DNA of 64,000 nt from Ruminococcus sp. UBA1394 (GCA_002305725.1 DBQM01000037.1:3579-67578); one strand, 5' to 3'. Shown: positions 33,072 through 41,974, numbered from the stretch's first letter. Notes: generated from the sequence alone by a model not told the origin. Translations and numbers: made by a program.

Positions 33072-33278
33072 GAGGGGCACTTAAGTTTTTTTGAAAAGTT
33101 GATTTCGTAACAATTCAGTGGATGCCCTCTCTTGCAGGACGCCAATTTTTTTCAGCTTCGCTGACATTTTCCCACACTGTGGGGAATCTTTCCCTTGCGT
33201 AGCAATTATCAGACAAAAAAATTCGTTGTCTGCGGAAGGCGGGCAGGGGCTATGGGCGTTTACTGAAATACCTCCGGC
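33072..33278. other. Non-coding gap after rfbG
   Basis: The stretch holds a hairpin TTCCCACACTGTGGGAA (about 33170-33187), an inverted segment CAGACAA..TTGTCTG (about 33211-33232) and GGCGTCCTGCAAGAGAGGGCATCC on the minus strand (about 33120-33145), which resembles the hydrogenase terminator stem at 1267. I see no gene. Confidence 0.5.
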
Positions 33279-34334
33279 TTATTTTTCCAGGAACTCGGTA
33301 ATTTCATTTTCTATTTCTTCAGAAACAGATTCATTATTTATTATTTTTTTGTTGAATTTACAAATCATTTCAATACTCTTTTCAATATTCCACTTAGGTT
33401 TCCAGTTAAAAACAGACTTGATTTTGCTGCAGTCAAGTTTAAGAAAATTTGCTTCATGAGGTGCATTATCTTCTGCAGTGCTTTTCCATTTTGCATCACA
33501 GCCCCATTTTCTGCAAAACAAACTTACGAGTTCACCTGTTGTTAAACAATCCGATTCTTCAGGACCTATATTATAAGAACCTGCAAAATTAATATTTTCA
33601 TATTGCTTTTGAGCAATCATAAGGTATGCAGCAAGAGGTTCAAGAACGTGTTGATAAGGACGCACAGAATACGGATTTCTGACTTTTATGATGTCATGGT
33701 TTATGACACTTCTGATACAATCTGGTATAATTCTGTCTTTGGCATAATCCCCACCGCCTATAACATTACCTGCTCGTGCTGTTGAAACTGCGACTTTTTT
33801 AGCTAAAAAAAATGATTTGTTATAACTGTTAGTTACAAGTTCAGAACAGCTTTTACTGTTTGAATACGGGTCGAATCCATCAAGTGGATCATCTTCACGA
33901 TATCCCCAACACCATTCGTTATTTTTGTAAACCTTATCTGTCGTGATATTAAGTATACTTTTAACTTCAGAAGTATTTCTTGCACATTCAAGAACATTTA
34001 CAGTCCCCATTACATTTGTTTCATAAGTGTATAAGGGATTGATGTAACTTTCCCGCACAATCGGCTGTGCTGCAAGGTGAAAAATAATTTCAGGTTTAAA
34101 GCTGTCGAAAACTGATTTTAAAGATGTAAAATCTCTGATATCGCCGATAACACTATTCATTTTACTGCTTAGTCCTGAAATATTAAATAAACTTGGGTTA
34201 GTAGGAGGATCAAGTGCATACCCGGTTACATCAGCGCCGCTGTTTATAAGCATATGACAAAGCCAGGTCCCCTTGAATCCGCTATGACCTGTTACCAGAA
34301 CACGCCTGCCTTTATAAAAATCTTTATCAAACAT
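33279..34334 (-). CDS. rfbG: CDP-glucose 4,6-dehydratase (RfbG/DdhB)
   Basis: The 351-residue short-chain dehydrogenase converts CDP-glucose to CDP-4-keto-6-deoxyglucose. It has the NAD-binding VTGHSGFKGTWL near residue 14, FHLAAQPIVRESY near 78 and the catalytic region TTDKVYKN...YSNSK (YxxxK) near 150-165. I chose the ATG at 34334, which overlaps the rfbF stop as TGATG; GGGAGG lies before it. It is the last gene of rfbH-(gap)-rfbF-rfbG. The region is visibly more A+T-rich than its neighbours. Confidence 0.93.
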   Translation of the reverse strand: MFDKDFYKGRRVLVTGHSGFKGTWLCHMLINSGADVTGYALDPPTNPSLFNISGLSSKMNSVIGDIRDFTSLKSVFDSFKPEIIFHLAAQPIVRESYINPLYTYETNVMGTVNVLECARNTSEVKSILNITTDKVYKNNEWCWGYREDDPLDGFDPYSNSKSCSELVTNSYNKSFFLAKKVAVSTARAGNVIGGGDYAKDRIIPDCIRSVINHDIIKVRNPYSVRPYQHVLEPLAAYLMIAQKQYENINFAGSYNIGPEESDCLTTGELVSLFCRKWGCDAKWKSTAEDNAPHEANFLKLDCSKIKSVFNWKPKWNIEKSIEMICKFNKKIINNESVSEEIENEITEFLEK

Positions 34335-35116
34335 CAGTCCTCCCACACTTTCCATGGGGCACGATTGTTTTCCCACATATTTTCAAGCATATCTTTTTCA
34401 CGCTTAGTATCCATGCACTGCCAGAATCCCTTATGCATATACGACATAAGTTCACCTTTTTCTATAAGCATTTCCATAGGGCGTTGTTCAAAAATCGTGT
34501 TATCATCCTCTAAATAATCAAATATTTCAGGTTCAAGCACCATATATCCTGCATTTATTATTGCGCCGTCATTACTGCTTTTTTCACGGAATGAACGGAC
34601 TGAATTATCAAATGCTATATCAAGTATACCTTTTTGCTGCTGCTGAACAACAGCGGTAAGAGTAGCAATTTTGCCGTGAGATTTATGAAATTCAACAAGT
34701 TTGCTTATATCTACATCACATAAGCCATCACCATAAGTCATCATAAAGGGCTCATTTCCTATATACTTTTGAATACGCTTTATACGTCCGCCGGTCATGG
34801 TGCTATTGCCGGTATCAACAACTGTAACCTTCCATGGTTCGCATGTATGGTTATGAATTGTCATTTCATTAGTACCGTTTGTGAAATCGTATGTAATATC
34901 ACTGGCAATAAGAAAATAGTCAGCAAACCATTTTTTTATGATATGCTGTTTATATCCGGCACACACAATAAATTCGTTATAGCCAAAATAAGAATATTCC
35001 TTCATTATATGCCATAAAACCGGCCATCCGCCAACCTCAATCATTGGCTTTGGCTTATATTGAGATTCCTCAGATATTCGTGTTCCAAGTCCTCCGGCTA
35101 ATAATACAACCTTCAT
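34334..35116 (-). CDS. rfbF: Glucose-1-phosphate cytidylyltransferase (RfbF/DdhA)
   Basis: The 260-residue enzyme makes CDP-glucose from CTP and glucose-1-phosphate. LAGGLGTRISEES near residue 5 is the nucleotide loop, KPKPMIEVGGWP follows, and MTYGDGLCDVD near 131 carries the metal-binding Asp. The length equals typical RfbF (about 257). GGAAGGA lies before the ATG. It is translationally coupled to rfbG. Confidence 0.95.
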   Translation of the reverse strand: MKVVLLAGGLGTRISEESQYKPKPMIEVGGWPVLWHIMKEYSYFGYNEFIVCAGYKQHIIKKWFADYFLIASDITYDFTNGTNEMTIHNHTCEPWKVTVVDTGNSTMTGGRIKRIQKYIGNEPFMMTYGDGLCDVDISKLVEFHKSHGKIATLTAVVQQQQKGILDIAFDNSVRSFREKSSNDGAIINAGYMVLEPEIFDYLEDDNTIFEQRPMEMLIEKGELMSYMHKGFWQCMDTKREKDMLENMWENNRAPWKVWED

Positions 35117-35137
35117 TATTATATCCTTCCGTTTGAA

Positions 35138-35214
35138 TTAAGGAAGCAATGATTAAATCTGCAAGCAAGATGTGTGCCAAGCCGATAGGCGTGATTTAAT
35201 CAGTGTTTCCTTAA
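35138..35214. mobile_element. MITE-like element, divergent short form (77 bp)
   Basis: Ends TTAAGGAAGCAATGATTAAAT and (reverse complement) TTAAGGAAACACTGATTAAAT form the terminal inverted repeat. The interior AAATCTGCAAGCAAGATGTG matches the right part of the long form at 14014-14193. It lies between rfbH and rfbF. The remaining gap to 35330 shows nothing else I can name. Confidence 0.65.
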
Positions 35215-35330
35215 GTATTTTATTTACCTGTACTATCAGACATTCGCTTTTGAAGTATCATAAAAAGAAATCTCACCCTGAACGGTTCCTGTTTTTTTAA
35301 AATTTATGAGGTAAGAGCCTTTTCAAATCT

Positions 35331-36689
35331 TTATATAATATTCTGGTCACGGGCAACAAATTCAATTATTGATTCTGCCATATAATCAATCATCTTATCT
35401 GTCATTCCGGGATATACGCCTATCCAAAATGTATTATTCATTATAAATTCAGTATTTTCAAGGCTTCCCACAACACGATAGCTGTCAGTACCCCTGATCT
35501 GATTAAAACATGGATGTTTGATTATATTTCCACTGAACAAAAGGCGTGTCTGAATATTTTTTTCTTCAAGATATTTTGTAAGTTTGTTTCTGCTTATTCT
35601 GCTTTCCGGTTTTACGGAAATTAAAAAACCAAACCATGATGGGACACTATTCTGAGCCGGTTCAGGTAATATAAGCTTATCATCTATACATTTAAGGGCA
35701 TTATAAAGTCTTTCATGATTGTATATTCTGCGTTCTGTAAAGCCTGGAATTTTTTTCAGCTGTTCGCAGCCTATTGCAGCCTGCATTTCTGTAACTTTCA
35801 GATTATAACCGAAATGACTGTAGACATATTTATGATCATATCCAAATGGAAGTTCGCCATCCTGTCGGTTAAATCTTTGTCCGCAAAGATTATCCTGTCC
35901 TGAATTGCAGATACAGTCACGGCCCCAGTCACGATATGATAATATAAGTTTGTGTAAAACCGGATTATCAGTATATACACATCCTCCTTCTCCCATTGTC
36001 ATGTGATGAGGAGGATAAAAACTGCTTGTACCAATATCGCCCCATGTACCGGTATATTTTGTAACACCGTCAAGTGTGTATGTAGTTCCAAGGGCATCAC
36101 AGTTATCTTCAACAAGCCAGAGATTATGCTTATCACAAAATTCTTTAACTGCCTTTAAATCAAATGGATTTCCAAGTGTATGAGCAATCATGACAGCTTT
36201 TGTTTTCGGACTGAGTGCTTCTTCAAGCTTTGTTACATCAATATTGTATTGCGGAACTGTTACGTCAACAAAAACAGGAACTGCACCATATTGCAAAACA
36301 GGTGTTATTGTTGTCGGGAATCCACAAGCAACAGTTATGACTTCATCGCCTCTTTTAATCTGACGTTCTCCAAGTTCAGGTGCGGTAAGAACCATAAATG
36401 CCAGAAGATTAGCTGAAGAACCGCTGTTTACAAGATGTGCATACTTAGTGCCTATCCACTGTGAAAAATCCTTTTCAAATTGATTTGAAAATCTTCCGGT
36501 TGTAAGCCAGAAGTCAAGTACAGCATCAGTAAGTGCACACATTTCCTTTTCATCGAATACTCGTGACGCATAATTTATACGATCACCCGGTGTAAAATCC
36601 TTATCATTTTTCTTGAACTTGCTGTAATACTCAGCAACAAGAGCTTTAATCTCATCACGAGCCTGAACTTCATTTTTCCAATCAGCCAT
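35331..36689 (-). CDS. rfbH: CDP-6-deoxy-4-hexulose 3-dehydrase (RfbH/DdhC, E1)
   Basis: The 452-residue PMP- and [2Fe-2S]-dependent enzyme removes the 3-hydroxyl of CDP-4-keto-6-deoxyglucose. It has the aminotransferase fold, but the PLP Lys is replaced by His in YPPHHMTMGEGG (~228), the hallmark of E1; the nearby Cys-rich CICNSGQDNLCGQ (~254-265) supplies cluster ligands. Its usual reductase partner (E3) is absent from the window, as are enzymes finishing a specific 3,6-dideoxyhexose. TATAAT at 36744-36749 on the minus strand is a likely -10, with a weak -35. A weak GGAG precedes the ATG. Confidence 0.94.
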   Translation of the reverse strand: MADWKNEVQARDEIKALVAEYYSKFKKNDKDFTPGDRINYASRVFDEKEMCALTDAVLDFWLTTGRFSNQFEKDFSQWIGTKYAHLVNSGSSANLLAFMVLTAPELGERQIKRGDEVITVACGFPTTITPVLQYGAVPVFVDVTVPQYNIDVTKLEEALSPKTKAVMIAHTLGNPFDLKAVKEFCDKHNLWLVEDNCDALGTTYTLDGVTKYTGTWGDIGTSSFYPPHHMTMGEGGCVYTDNPVLHKLILSYRDWGRDCICNSGQDNLCGQRFNRQDGELPFGYDHKYVYSHFGYNLKVTEMQAAIGCEQLKKIPGFTERRIYNHERLYNALKCIDDKLILPEPAQNSVPSWFGFLISVKPESRISRNKLTKYLEEKNIQTRLLFSGNIIKHPCFNQIRGTDSYRVVGSLENTEFIMNNTFWIGVYPGMTDKMIDYMAESIIEFVARDQNII

Positions 36690-36975
36690 AATTTCACTCC
36701 GTTAAATTTTCGCTTTAAAATTTGATACAAATCTTATTGAAACATTATACAATGTAAAAATACGATTTTTTAATTTTTTTCAGTTAATACACCTGTAGTA
36801 TTTATCGTCAGAATTTTATTTTTTTCAATAGTTTATAAAATGATTTGTCATAATATGTGCGTTTACAATAAATATATTTTTTCTGTAATTCCGTAATACA
36901 GAATATATCAGCTGATTTGAAGCAGAAAATAGTATAGAACCATTTTGAATCAGTTTTCATACTTGCCTTTTTTAT

Positions 36976-37085
36976 AACCAAAACAGGCAAATACCTTTTA
37001 AAAGTATCTGCCTGTCATGTCCTCAGCACGCCATATCGGTCTTTCAACATAGTTCCTTTGAAAGCTTCTGTATGAGTGGTGACCT
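36976..37085 (-). repeat. Terminator-ended repeat unit T1, copy B
   Basis: Minus-strand AGGTCACCACTCATA begins at the stop codon of the DUF3298 gene. A 12-codon frame (37050-37015, MLKDRYGVLRT) preceded by AAAGGA aligns with copy A, and the unit ends in AGGCAGATAC..GTATTTGCCT then GTTTTGG. It probably terminates the hisS/aspS-region transcripts. The remaining 36690-36975 holds the rfbH promoter region; a short frame there overlaps the repeat and looks non-coding. Confidence 0.65.
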
Positions 37086-37965
37086 AAAGCGGTGCATTTT
37101 TTATGTATTTCTGCATATCCTCATAAGGAATTTCAACTTCAATAATACCTTTGCCGAATGAGGCGATTTCATAAGGACTAAAGGTGATTAAAAAACCGTT
37201 TTGCGTAAGATACCAGTTTGTTTCTTTGTCAATTCTTTTTTTGACCTGTTCTTTGTAATCCTCCCAAAGTCCGTATTCTTCCTCACGCTTTTCAAGTTCA
37301 GTAACTATATATTCCTCTGCAAAGGGTTTGAAATCTTCTGTAAAGATATCGTCAAATGCGAGTTCTTCTCCGGTTTTCAGAGAATAATTTTTAGAATAAT
37401 CTGATGTGTATCCATGTGCGCCGAGTGTAAATACATATGTAAGATTATAAAAGCTTACGTAATTCTCACTGCAATATTTTACGCTTGTTTCCATATTCCA
37501 TTCATATGGTGCCCAGCAGCCACCATTGGAAAGTCTGAGCTCATAATATTCCTGAAGATCTTCCTTATCAGCATGAATAGAATCACCGCTGAGATATAAT
37601 TCCTTCTGGTCAAGATAATACTGATTTATTATGTCATCAACTTCTTGATTTCCGGTACTGATTTGAGGATAATCAACGTGGGATTTGAATAACACAGTCC
37701 CGTCGTCAGCGGTAATTTCGTTTTCTTCGTGAATAAATTCTATGTTGTCATATTCAACCGGAGGTTCTGTACTGCTTTCGGTTGGACTTTCGGTCGGGGA
37801 TTCTGTCACAGTTTCAGTAATAGGTTCAGTTGTGAAAATTTCCGTTTCCACATAAGAAGAAACGGAAATTTCTTTATTTTCTGATTGTTTTTCCTCAGTC
37901 TTTGCACAACCGTTTAAAAGAAGTACGGCTGAGAGAAAGACAGTTATAGTTTTTATATTTTTCAT
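37084..37965 (-). CDS. DUF3298 (RsiV-like) lipoprotein
   Basis: The 293-residue protein has a signal peptide with lipobox LLNGC (~17-21), a low-complexity Thr/Glu/Pro/Ser linker (TESPTESPTESSTEPP, about 50-68) and a DUF3298/DUF4163 domain with YVFTLGAHGYTSD near 182, LKTGEELAFDDIF and FLITFSPYEIASFGKG near the end. In RsiV this fold binds lysozyme and controls an ECF sigma factor; here no sigma gene is adjacent, so only the fold is supported. It overlaps the small membrane gene upstream by four bases (ATGA). Confidence 0.85.
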   Translation of the reverse strand: MKNIKTITVFLSAVLLLNGCAKTEEKQSENKEISVSSYVETEIFTTEPITETVTESPTESPTESSTEPPVEYDNIEFIHEENEITADDGTVLFKSHVDYPQISTGNQEVDDIINQYYLDQKELYLSGDSIHADKEDLQEYYELRLSNGGCWAPYEWNMETSVKYCSENYVSFYNLTYVFTLGAHGYTSDYSKNYSLKTGEELAFDDIFTEDFKPFAEEYIVTELEKREEEYGLWEDYKEQVKKRIDKETNWYLTQNGFLITFSPYEIASFGKGIIEVEIPYEDMQKYIKNAPL

Positions 37966-38165
37966 TCGTTCTTTTCCTTTTTCATACGGCTGTAACTGTA
38001 TGTCAGTGCAGAAATGTAAGCGCCGCCAAGAACGATGGTATACTTAACTTTTCGGGAAATACTGAGACTGCTTTCACGAGTCCAGCTGAAAATAAAGAGT
38101 ATAAGCACAATCGGCGCACATATAAGGAGAAGAGTGAATATAGTTTTTCCGGAAAGCTTGTTCAT
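37962..38165 (-). CDS. Small membrane protein, unrecognised
   Basis: The 67-residue protein has two predicted membrane segments (about 8-25 and 40-58) and a basic C-terminus (RMKKEKNE). It starts six bases after aspS and overlaps the DUF3298 gene by ATGA, so it is translated with both. I do not recognise a family; a helper or anchor for the lipoprotein is one guess. Confidence 0.65.
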   Translation of the reverse strand: MNKLSGKTIFTLLLICAPIVLILFIFSWTRESSLSISRKVKYTIVLGGAYISALTYSYSRMKKEKNE

Positions 38166-38171
38166 AAACGC

Positions 38172-39953
38172 TTATTCCTCTTCCTTAACGTTCACTGATA
38201 TTCCCAGTACATCAAGGCTTTCCTTGTCAACCGGTGACGGACATTCGCTCATAAGCTCGCTTGCGTTCTGAACCTTCGGGAATGCTGTTACATCTCTCAG
38301 GCTTTCAGCGCCCAGCATAACCATGGCAAGTCTGTCAAGACCGATACCAAGACCGCCGTGGGGAGGTGCGCCGTACTTGTAAGCCTCAACAAGAAATCCG
38401 AATTTAGCCTCGATTTCCTCGTCAGAAAGTCCAAGCGCCTGGAACATCTTCTGCTGTAACTCATAGTCGGTGATACGGATAGAACCGGAGGACAGCTCTG
38501 TGCCGTTGAGTACCAGGTCAAACGCCTTTGCAAAAACCTTTTCCGGTGCGCTGTCAAGGTACTGTATGCACTCGTCCTTTAGCATTGTGAACGGGTGGTG
38601 CATTGCCACATAGGACTGTGTGTCCTCGTCATATTCAAAGAACGGGAAGTCAGTTATCCACAGGAAATTGAACTTGTCTGCCGGAATTATGTCAAGTTTT
38701 TTTGCAACCTGAAGTCTGAGTGCACCTAAAACAGGGAGAGTAACCTTGTTCTTGTCAGCGATAATGAGCGCAGTATCGCCCTTTTCGCAGCCGATTCTGT
38801 CAAGGATAGCCTTTAATTCTTCCTCGCTGAAGAACTTTGCAAATGAGCATGACGGCTTTTCGTCCACCCATCTCACATAAGCAAGACCCTTAGCACCGAT
38901 ACCCCTTACCATTTCAGTAAGCTTGTCGATTTCCTTTCTTGTGAGGACTGATGCAGAATTTTTTGCAACAATTGCTCTTACACTTCCGCCGTTTTTAACA
39001 GCGTCAGCAAATACGCCGAATCCGCAGTCTGCAACCATGTCGGAAAAGTCCTGAATCTCCATGCCGAAACGTGTGTCAGGCTTGTCCGAGCCGTAGCGGT
39101 TCATAGCCTCTGTATAGCTTAAACGGGGCAGAGGAGTAGGGATTTCCATGTCAAGTACATTCTTGAAAAGATAGGAAATAAAGCCTTCGGTCATTGAGAG
39201 GATATCCTCAACGTCAACAAAGGACATTTCAAGGTCTATCTGTGTAAATTCCGGCTGTCTGTCGGCTCTTAAATCCTCGTCACGGAAACATCTTGCAAGC
39301 TGGATATACCTGTCCATTCCGGCAACCATAAGCAGCTGCTTGTAAATCTGCGGTGACTGTGGGAGTGCATAGAACTTGCCGTTGTGTACTCTCGACGGAA
39401 TGAGATAATCTCTTGCACCCTCCGGCGTAGATTTCATCATCATCGGTGTTTCGATTTCTGTGAAGTCGTTTGCGTAGAAGTACTCACGGGCAGCCTTTGC
39501 GATTTTGTGGCGCATGATAAGGTTCTGCTGCAGGGGCTGACGTCTTAAATCAAGGTAACGGTATTTGAGCCTTAACTCCTCGTTTACCTTTGTTTCATTT
39601 GTGATTTCAAAAGGCGGAGTCTGCGCCTTTGCAAGTATTCTCAGGTCGGAAACGATAATTTCAATTTCGCCTGTTTTTATGTCCTTGTTGATACTTGCTC
39701 TCTTTGCGGTAACGCCCTTTGCCATAAGTACAAATTCACTTCTGCATGAGGACGCCTTTTCAAATATTGCCTTGTCAGTTGTATCGTTGAAAGCAAGCTG
39801 TACAATACCTGTTTTATCTCTCAGATCAATAAAGATGAGGTTGCCAAGGTCTCGGATTTTCTGAACAAATCCCCCGACTGTAACTTCAATACCTTCCTGT
39901 GTGACTTCTCCGCAGTAATGAGTGCGTTTAAGTCCGTTCATATTATCTGCCAT
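38172..39953 (-). CDS. aspS: Aspartyl-tRNA synthetase
   Basis: The 593-residue class II synthetase has an N-terminal OB fold (about 1-110), motif 2 FRDEDLRADRQPEFTQ near 215, a GAD insertion domain (about 290-410) and motif 3 GLGIGLDRLAM near 560. The length and GAD domain fit the bacterial type. I chose the ATG at 39953, six bases after GGAG; an ATG four codons upstream is possible. It follows hisS, as in many Firmicutes, but an R1 repeat and a terminator-like hairpin separate them. Confidence 0.96.
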   Translation of the reverse strand: MADNMNGLKRTHYCGEVTQEGIEVTVGGFVQKIRDLGNLIFIDLRDKTGIVQLAFNDTTDKAIFEKASSCRSEFVLMAKGVTAKRASINKDIKTGEIEIIVSDLRILAKAQTPPFEITNETKVNEELRLKYRYLDLRRQPLQQNLIMRHKIAKAAREYFYANDFTEIETPMMMKSTPEGARDYLIPSRVHNGKFYALPQSPQIYKQLLMVAGMDRYIQLARCFRDEDLRADRQPEFTQIDLEMSFVDVEDILSMTEGFISYLFKNVLDMEIPTPLPRLSYTEAMNRYGSDKPDTRFGMEIQDFSDMVADCGFGVFADAVKNGGSVRAIVAKNSASVLTRKEIDKLTEMVRGIGAKGLAYVRWVDEKPSCSFAKFFSEEELKAILDRIGCEKGDTALIIADKNKVTLPVLGALRLQVAKKLDIIPADKFNFLWITDFPFFEYDEDTQSYVAMHHPFTMLKDECIQYLDSAPEKVFAKAFDLVLNGTELSSGSIRITDYELQQKMFQALGLSDEEIEAKFGFLVEAYKYGAPPHGGLGIGLDRLAMVMLGAESLRDVTAFPKVQNASELMSECPSPVDKESLDVLGISVNVKEEE

Positions 39954-39991
39954 ATTTATCTCCATTCTGCCGCCAATTAAACCGGCAATTT

Positions 39992-40120
39992 ATAGTGAAA
40001 GCAAAAAATAATTTTGCTTTCACTATAATTATTTATTTTATTGCCTTGCACATCCGCTTACTTCGTAAGCTCCGTGCATATCGGCTAATAGTAAACGAAA
40101 AAATATTTTTCGTTCACTAT
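39992..40120 (+). repeat. Three-hairpin repeat R1, copy 4
   Basis: ATAGTGAAAGCAAAA..TTTTGCTTTCACTAT, then CACATCCGCTTACTTCGTAAGCTCCGTGCATATCGGCTA, then ATAGTAAACGAAAAA..TTTTTCGTTCACTAT. It lies between hisS and aspS, opposite to their direction. The left stem carries a compensated A/T change (GAAAGC/GCTTTC) compared with copy 3. Confidence 0.9.
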
Positions 40121-40121
40121 A

Positions 40122-40152
40122 ATAAGATTAGCGTGAGTTGTCACGCTAATCA
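40122..40152 (-). terminator. Terminator-like hairpin after hisS
   Basis: GATTAGCGTGA and TCACGCTAATC form an 11-pair stem followed by TTATTAT on the minus strand. Confidence 0.7.
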
Positions 40153-40161
40153 TCAAATAAC

Positions 40162-41457
40162 TTATTTAAGTACATCGCCGAACATATCATCAAGAGCAAT
40201 ACTCGAAAATGTATTTAACAGAGTATCGTCAAGCTTTATGTCAATCTGTTCGCCTGTTTTCATGTTTTTAAGCTTTGCAGTACCGGAACTTATCTCGTTA
40301 TCACCCAGTACAATGGTAAATGCCGCACCGATTTTATCGGAATACTTCATCTGCGCTTTAAGACCTCTGCCTACTGTGTCAAACTCAACGTTGAAACCGC
40401 CGGAGCGAATCTCCTTTGCGATTTTCATAGCAGTCGGGACAGCGCTTTCGTCCATCGGGGCAATGTAAAGGGAACAGCCCAGGTCCTCGTCAAACTCTAC
40501 GCCCTGGTTTTCCATTGTGAGAATAAGACGTTCCAGTCCCATAGCGAATCCCAGCGCCGGAGTGTCCTGTCCGCCAAGCTGCTTTATAAGACCGTCATAA
40601 CGACCGCCGCCGCAGATAGTACCCTGTGCGCCGATATCGGTTGTCACAAACTCAAAGACAGTTTTTGTGTAATAGTCAAGACCTCTTACGATTTTTGGGT
40701 CAACAGTAAAGCTTAAGTCGAGATTAGTGAGGTATGACTGTAATTTCTGGAAGTGGTCAGAACATTCCTCGCAGAGAAAATCAAGGATAACTGGAGCGTC
40801 CTTTGCGATTTCAGAGCATATCGGACTTTTGCAGTCGAGAATACGCATAGGATTCTTTTCAAGTCTTGAAAGACAGGTATCGCAAAGCTGGTCTTTTTTA
40901 TCCTCGAAATAAGCTTTCAGCGCCTTGTGGTATTCCGCACGGCATTTCGGACAGCCTATGGAATTTATTTTCAGTTCAACATTTTTTATACCCAGCTGTG
41001 AAATGATTGTGTGAGCAAGTAAAATTACGTCAGCGTCAGCAGATGGCAGCTTGCTTCCTGCCATTTCAACGCCGAACTGGTGAAACTCTCTCAGTCTGCC
41101 TGCCTGCGGTCTTTCGTGTCTGAAACAGGAAAGTATATAAAATGCCTTCTGAGGCAGTGCCTCGTTGAGCAGACCATTCTGGAGCATAGCTCTGATAGTT
41201 CCGGCTGTACCCTCCGGACGGAGCGTGAACTTTGTTTCCTTTGCAATAACTGAATACATTTCCTTCTGCACTACATCAGTTGTTTCGCCGACGGAACGCT
41301 GGAAAAGCTCAGTATTTTCAAATGTAGGGATCCTTATCTCGTGGAATCCGAACTCAGCCGCAGCGTCTCTTGCAGTTCTTTCAACGGTGTGCCATTTGCG
41401 GATATTTTTTCCTGTAACATCCTCAGTGCCGTTAGGTCTTTTTATATTCAGTGCCAT
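40162..41457 (-). CDS. hisS: Histidyl-tRNA synthetase
   Basis: The 431-residue class II enzyme has N-terminal RPNGTEDVTG, motif 2 FRHERPQAGRLREFHQFG near 112, the histidine-specific RGLDYYTKTVFEF near 262 and motif 3 GFAMGLERL near 308. The C-terminal anticodon domain follows. It contains an insertion with CxxC pairs (CPKC, CDTC) near 175-190, a pattern seen in some Firmicutes HisRS. I chose the ATG at 41457 with GGAG upstream. No T-box leader is visible. Confidence 0.96.
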   Translation of the reverse strand: MALNIKRPNGTEDVTGKNIRKWHTVERTARDAAAEFGFHEIRIPTFENTELFQRSVGETTDVVQKEMYSVIAKETKFTLRPEGTAGTIRAMLQNGLLNEALPQKAFYILSCFRHERPQAGRLREFHQFGVEMAGSKLPSADADVILLAHTIISQLGIKNVELKINSIGCPKCRAEYHKALKAYFEDKKDQLCDTCLSRLEKNPMRILDCKSPICSEIAKDAPVILDFLCEECSDHFQKLQSYLTNLDLSFTVDPKIVRGLDYYTKTVFEFVTTDIGAQGTICGGGRYDGLIKQLGGQDTPALGFAMGLERLILTMENQGVEFDEDLGCSLYIAPMDESAVPTAMKIAKEIRSGGFNVEFDTVGRGLKAQMKYSDKIGAAFTIVLGDNEISSGTAKLKNMKTGEQIDIKLDDTLLNTFSSIALDDMFGDVLK

Positions 41458-41529
41458 AAAATTCTCCATTCGTATTCATAATAAGGGCAATAAGATAAGC
41501 CATACTGCCCGGTCAGGATTTCAATAATA

Positions 41530-41556
41530 CCAACAAATCGTCCCTTTTGGGGACGA
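41530..41556 (-). terminator. Terminator of mgsA
   Basis: CGTCCC and GGGACG with loop; on the minus strand followed by ATTTGTTG. Confidence 0.65.
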
Positions 41557-41569
41557 TCGGATTTCAGTT

Positions 41570-41974
41570 TTATATGCGCGGATTGCCGATTTCACGCCAG
41601 TCAAGATCTCCTCGTTCAAGGGACATTATAAGCGCCTCGGCAGTTGCTATATTTGTTGCAACCGGAACGTTGTGAACGTCGCAGAGTCTTAAAAGGTTGA
41701 TATCGTTAGGCTCGCTTGCCTTAGGGTTGATAGGGTCTCTGAAAAACAGCAGCACGTCAATTTCATTGCATGAAATTCTTGCGCCAATCTGCTGACCGCC
41801 GCCCTGTGCGCCGCTTAAATATCTTTGTATGTTAAGTCCTGTAGCCTCGCTTACATGCTTTCCGGTAGTACCGGTTGCGCAGAGGTTATATTTGGAAAGT
41901 ATACCGCAGTATGCTATACAAAACTGAACCATAAGTTCTTTTTTTGAATCGTGAGCTATAATAGCTATTGTCAT
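41570..41974 (-). CDS. mgsA: Methylglyoxal synthase homologue with altered active site
   Basis: The 134-residue protein has the MGS fold: AHDSKK near residue 8 (His equivalent to E. coli His19), the phosphate-binding TGTTGKHVSEATG and FFRDPINP. However, the GGDQQ motif holding catalytic Asp71 in E. coli is GGGQQ here, and the PHDPD segment with His98 and Asp101 reads ASEPND. The canonical enzyme turns dihydroxyacetone phosphate into methylglyoxal; this one may have another activity, a regulatory role, or a lineage-specific catalytic set. AAAGGA precedes the ATG; it follows minD by 28 bases. Confidence 0.85.
   Translation of the reverse strand: MTIAIIAHDSKKELMVQFCIAYCGILSKYNLCATGTTGKHVSEATGLNIQRYLSGAQGGGQQIGARISCNEIDVLLFFRDPINPKASEPNDINLLRLCDVHNVPVATNIATAEALIMSLERGDLDWREIGNPRI

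Noticed and set aside
36808..36990. Short minus-strand frame of about 60 codons before rfbH
   Set aside because: It starts inside the T1 repeat terminator, has no ribosome site and no recognisable protein features.
41458..41570. T-box leader before hisS or aspS
   Set aside because: No T-box sequence or specifier stem is seen; only the mgsA terminator fits in this gap.
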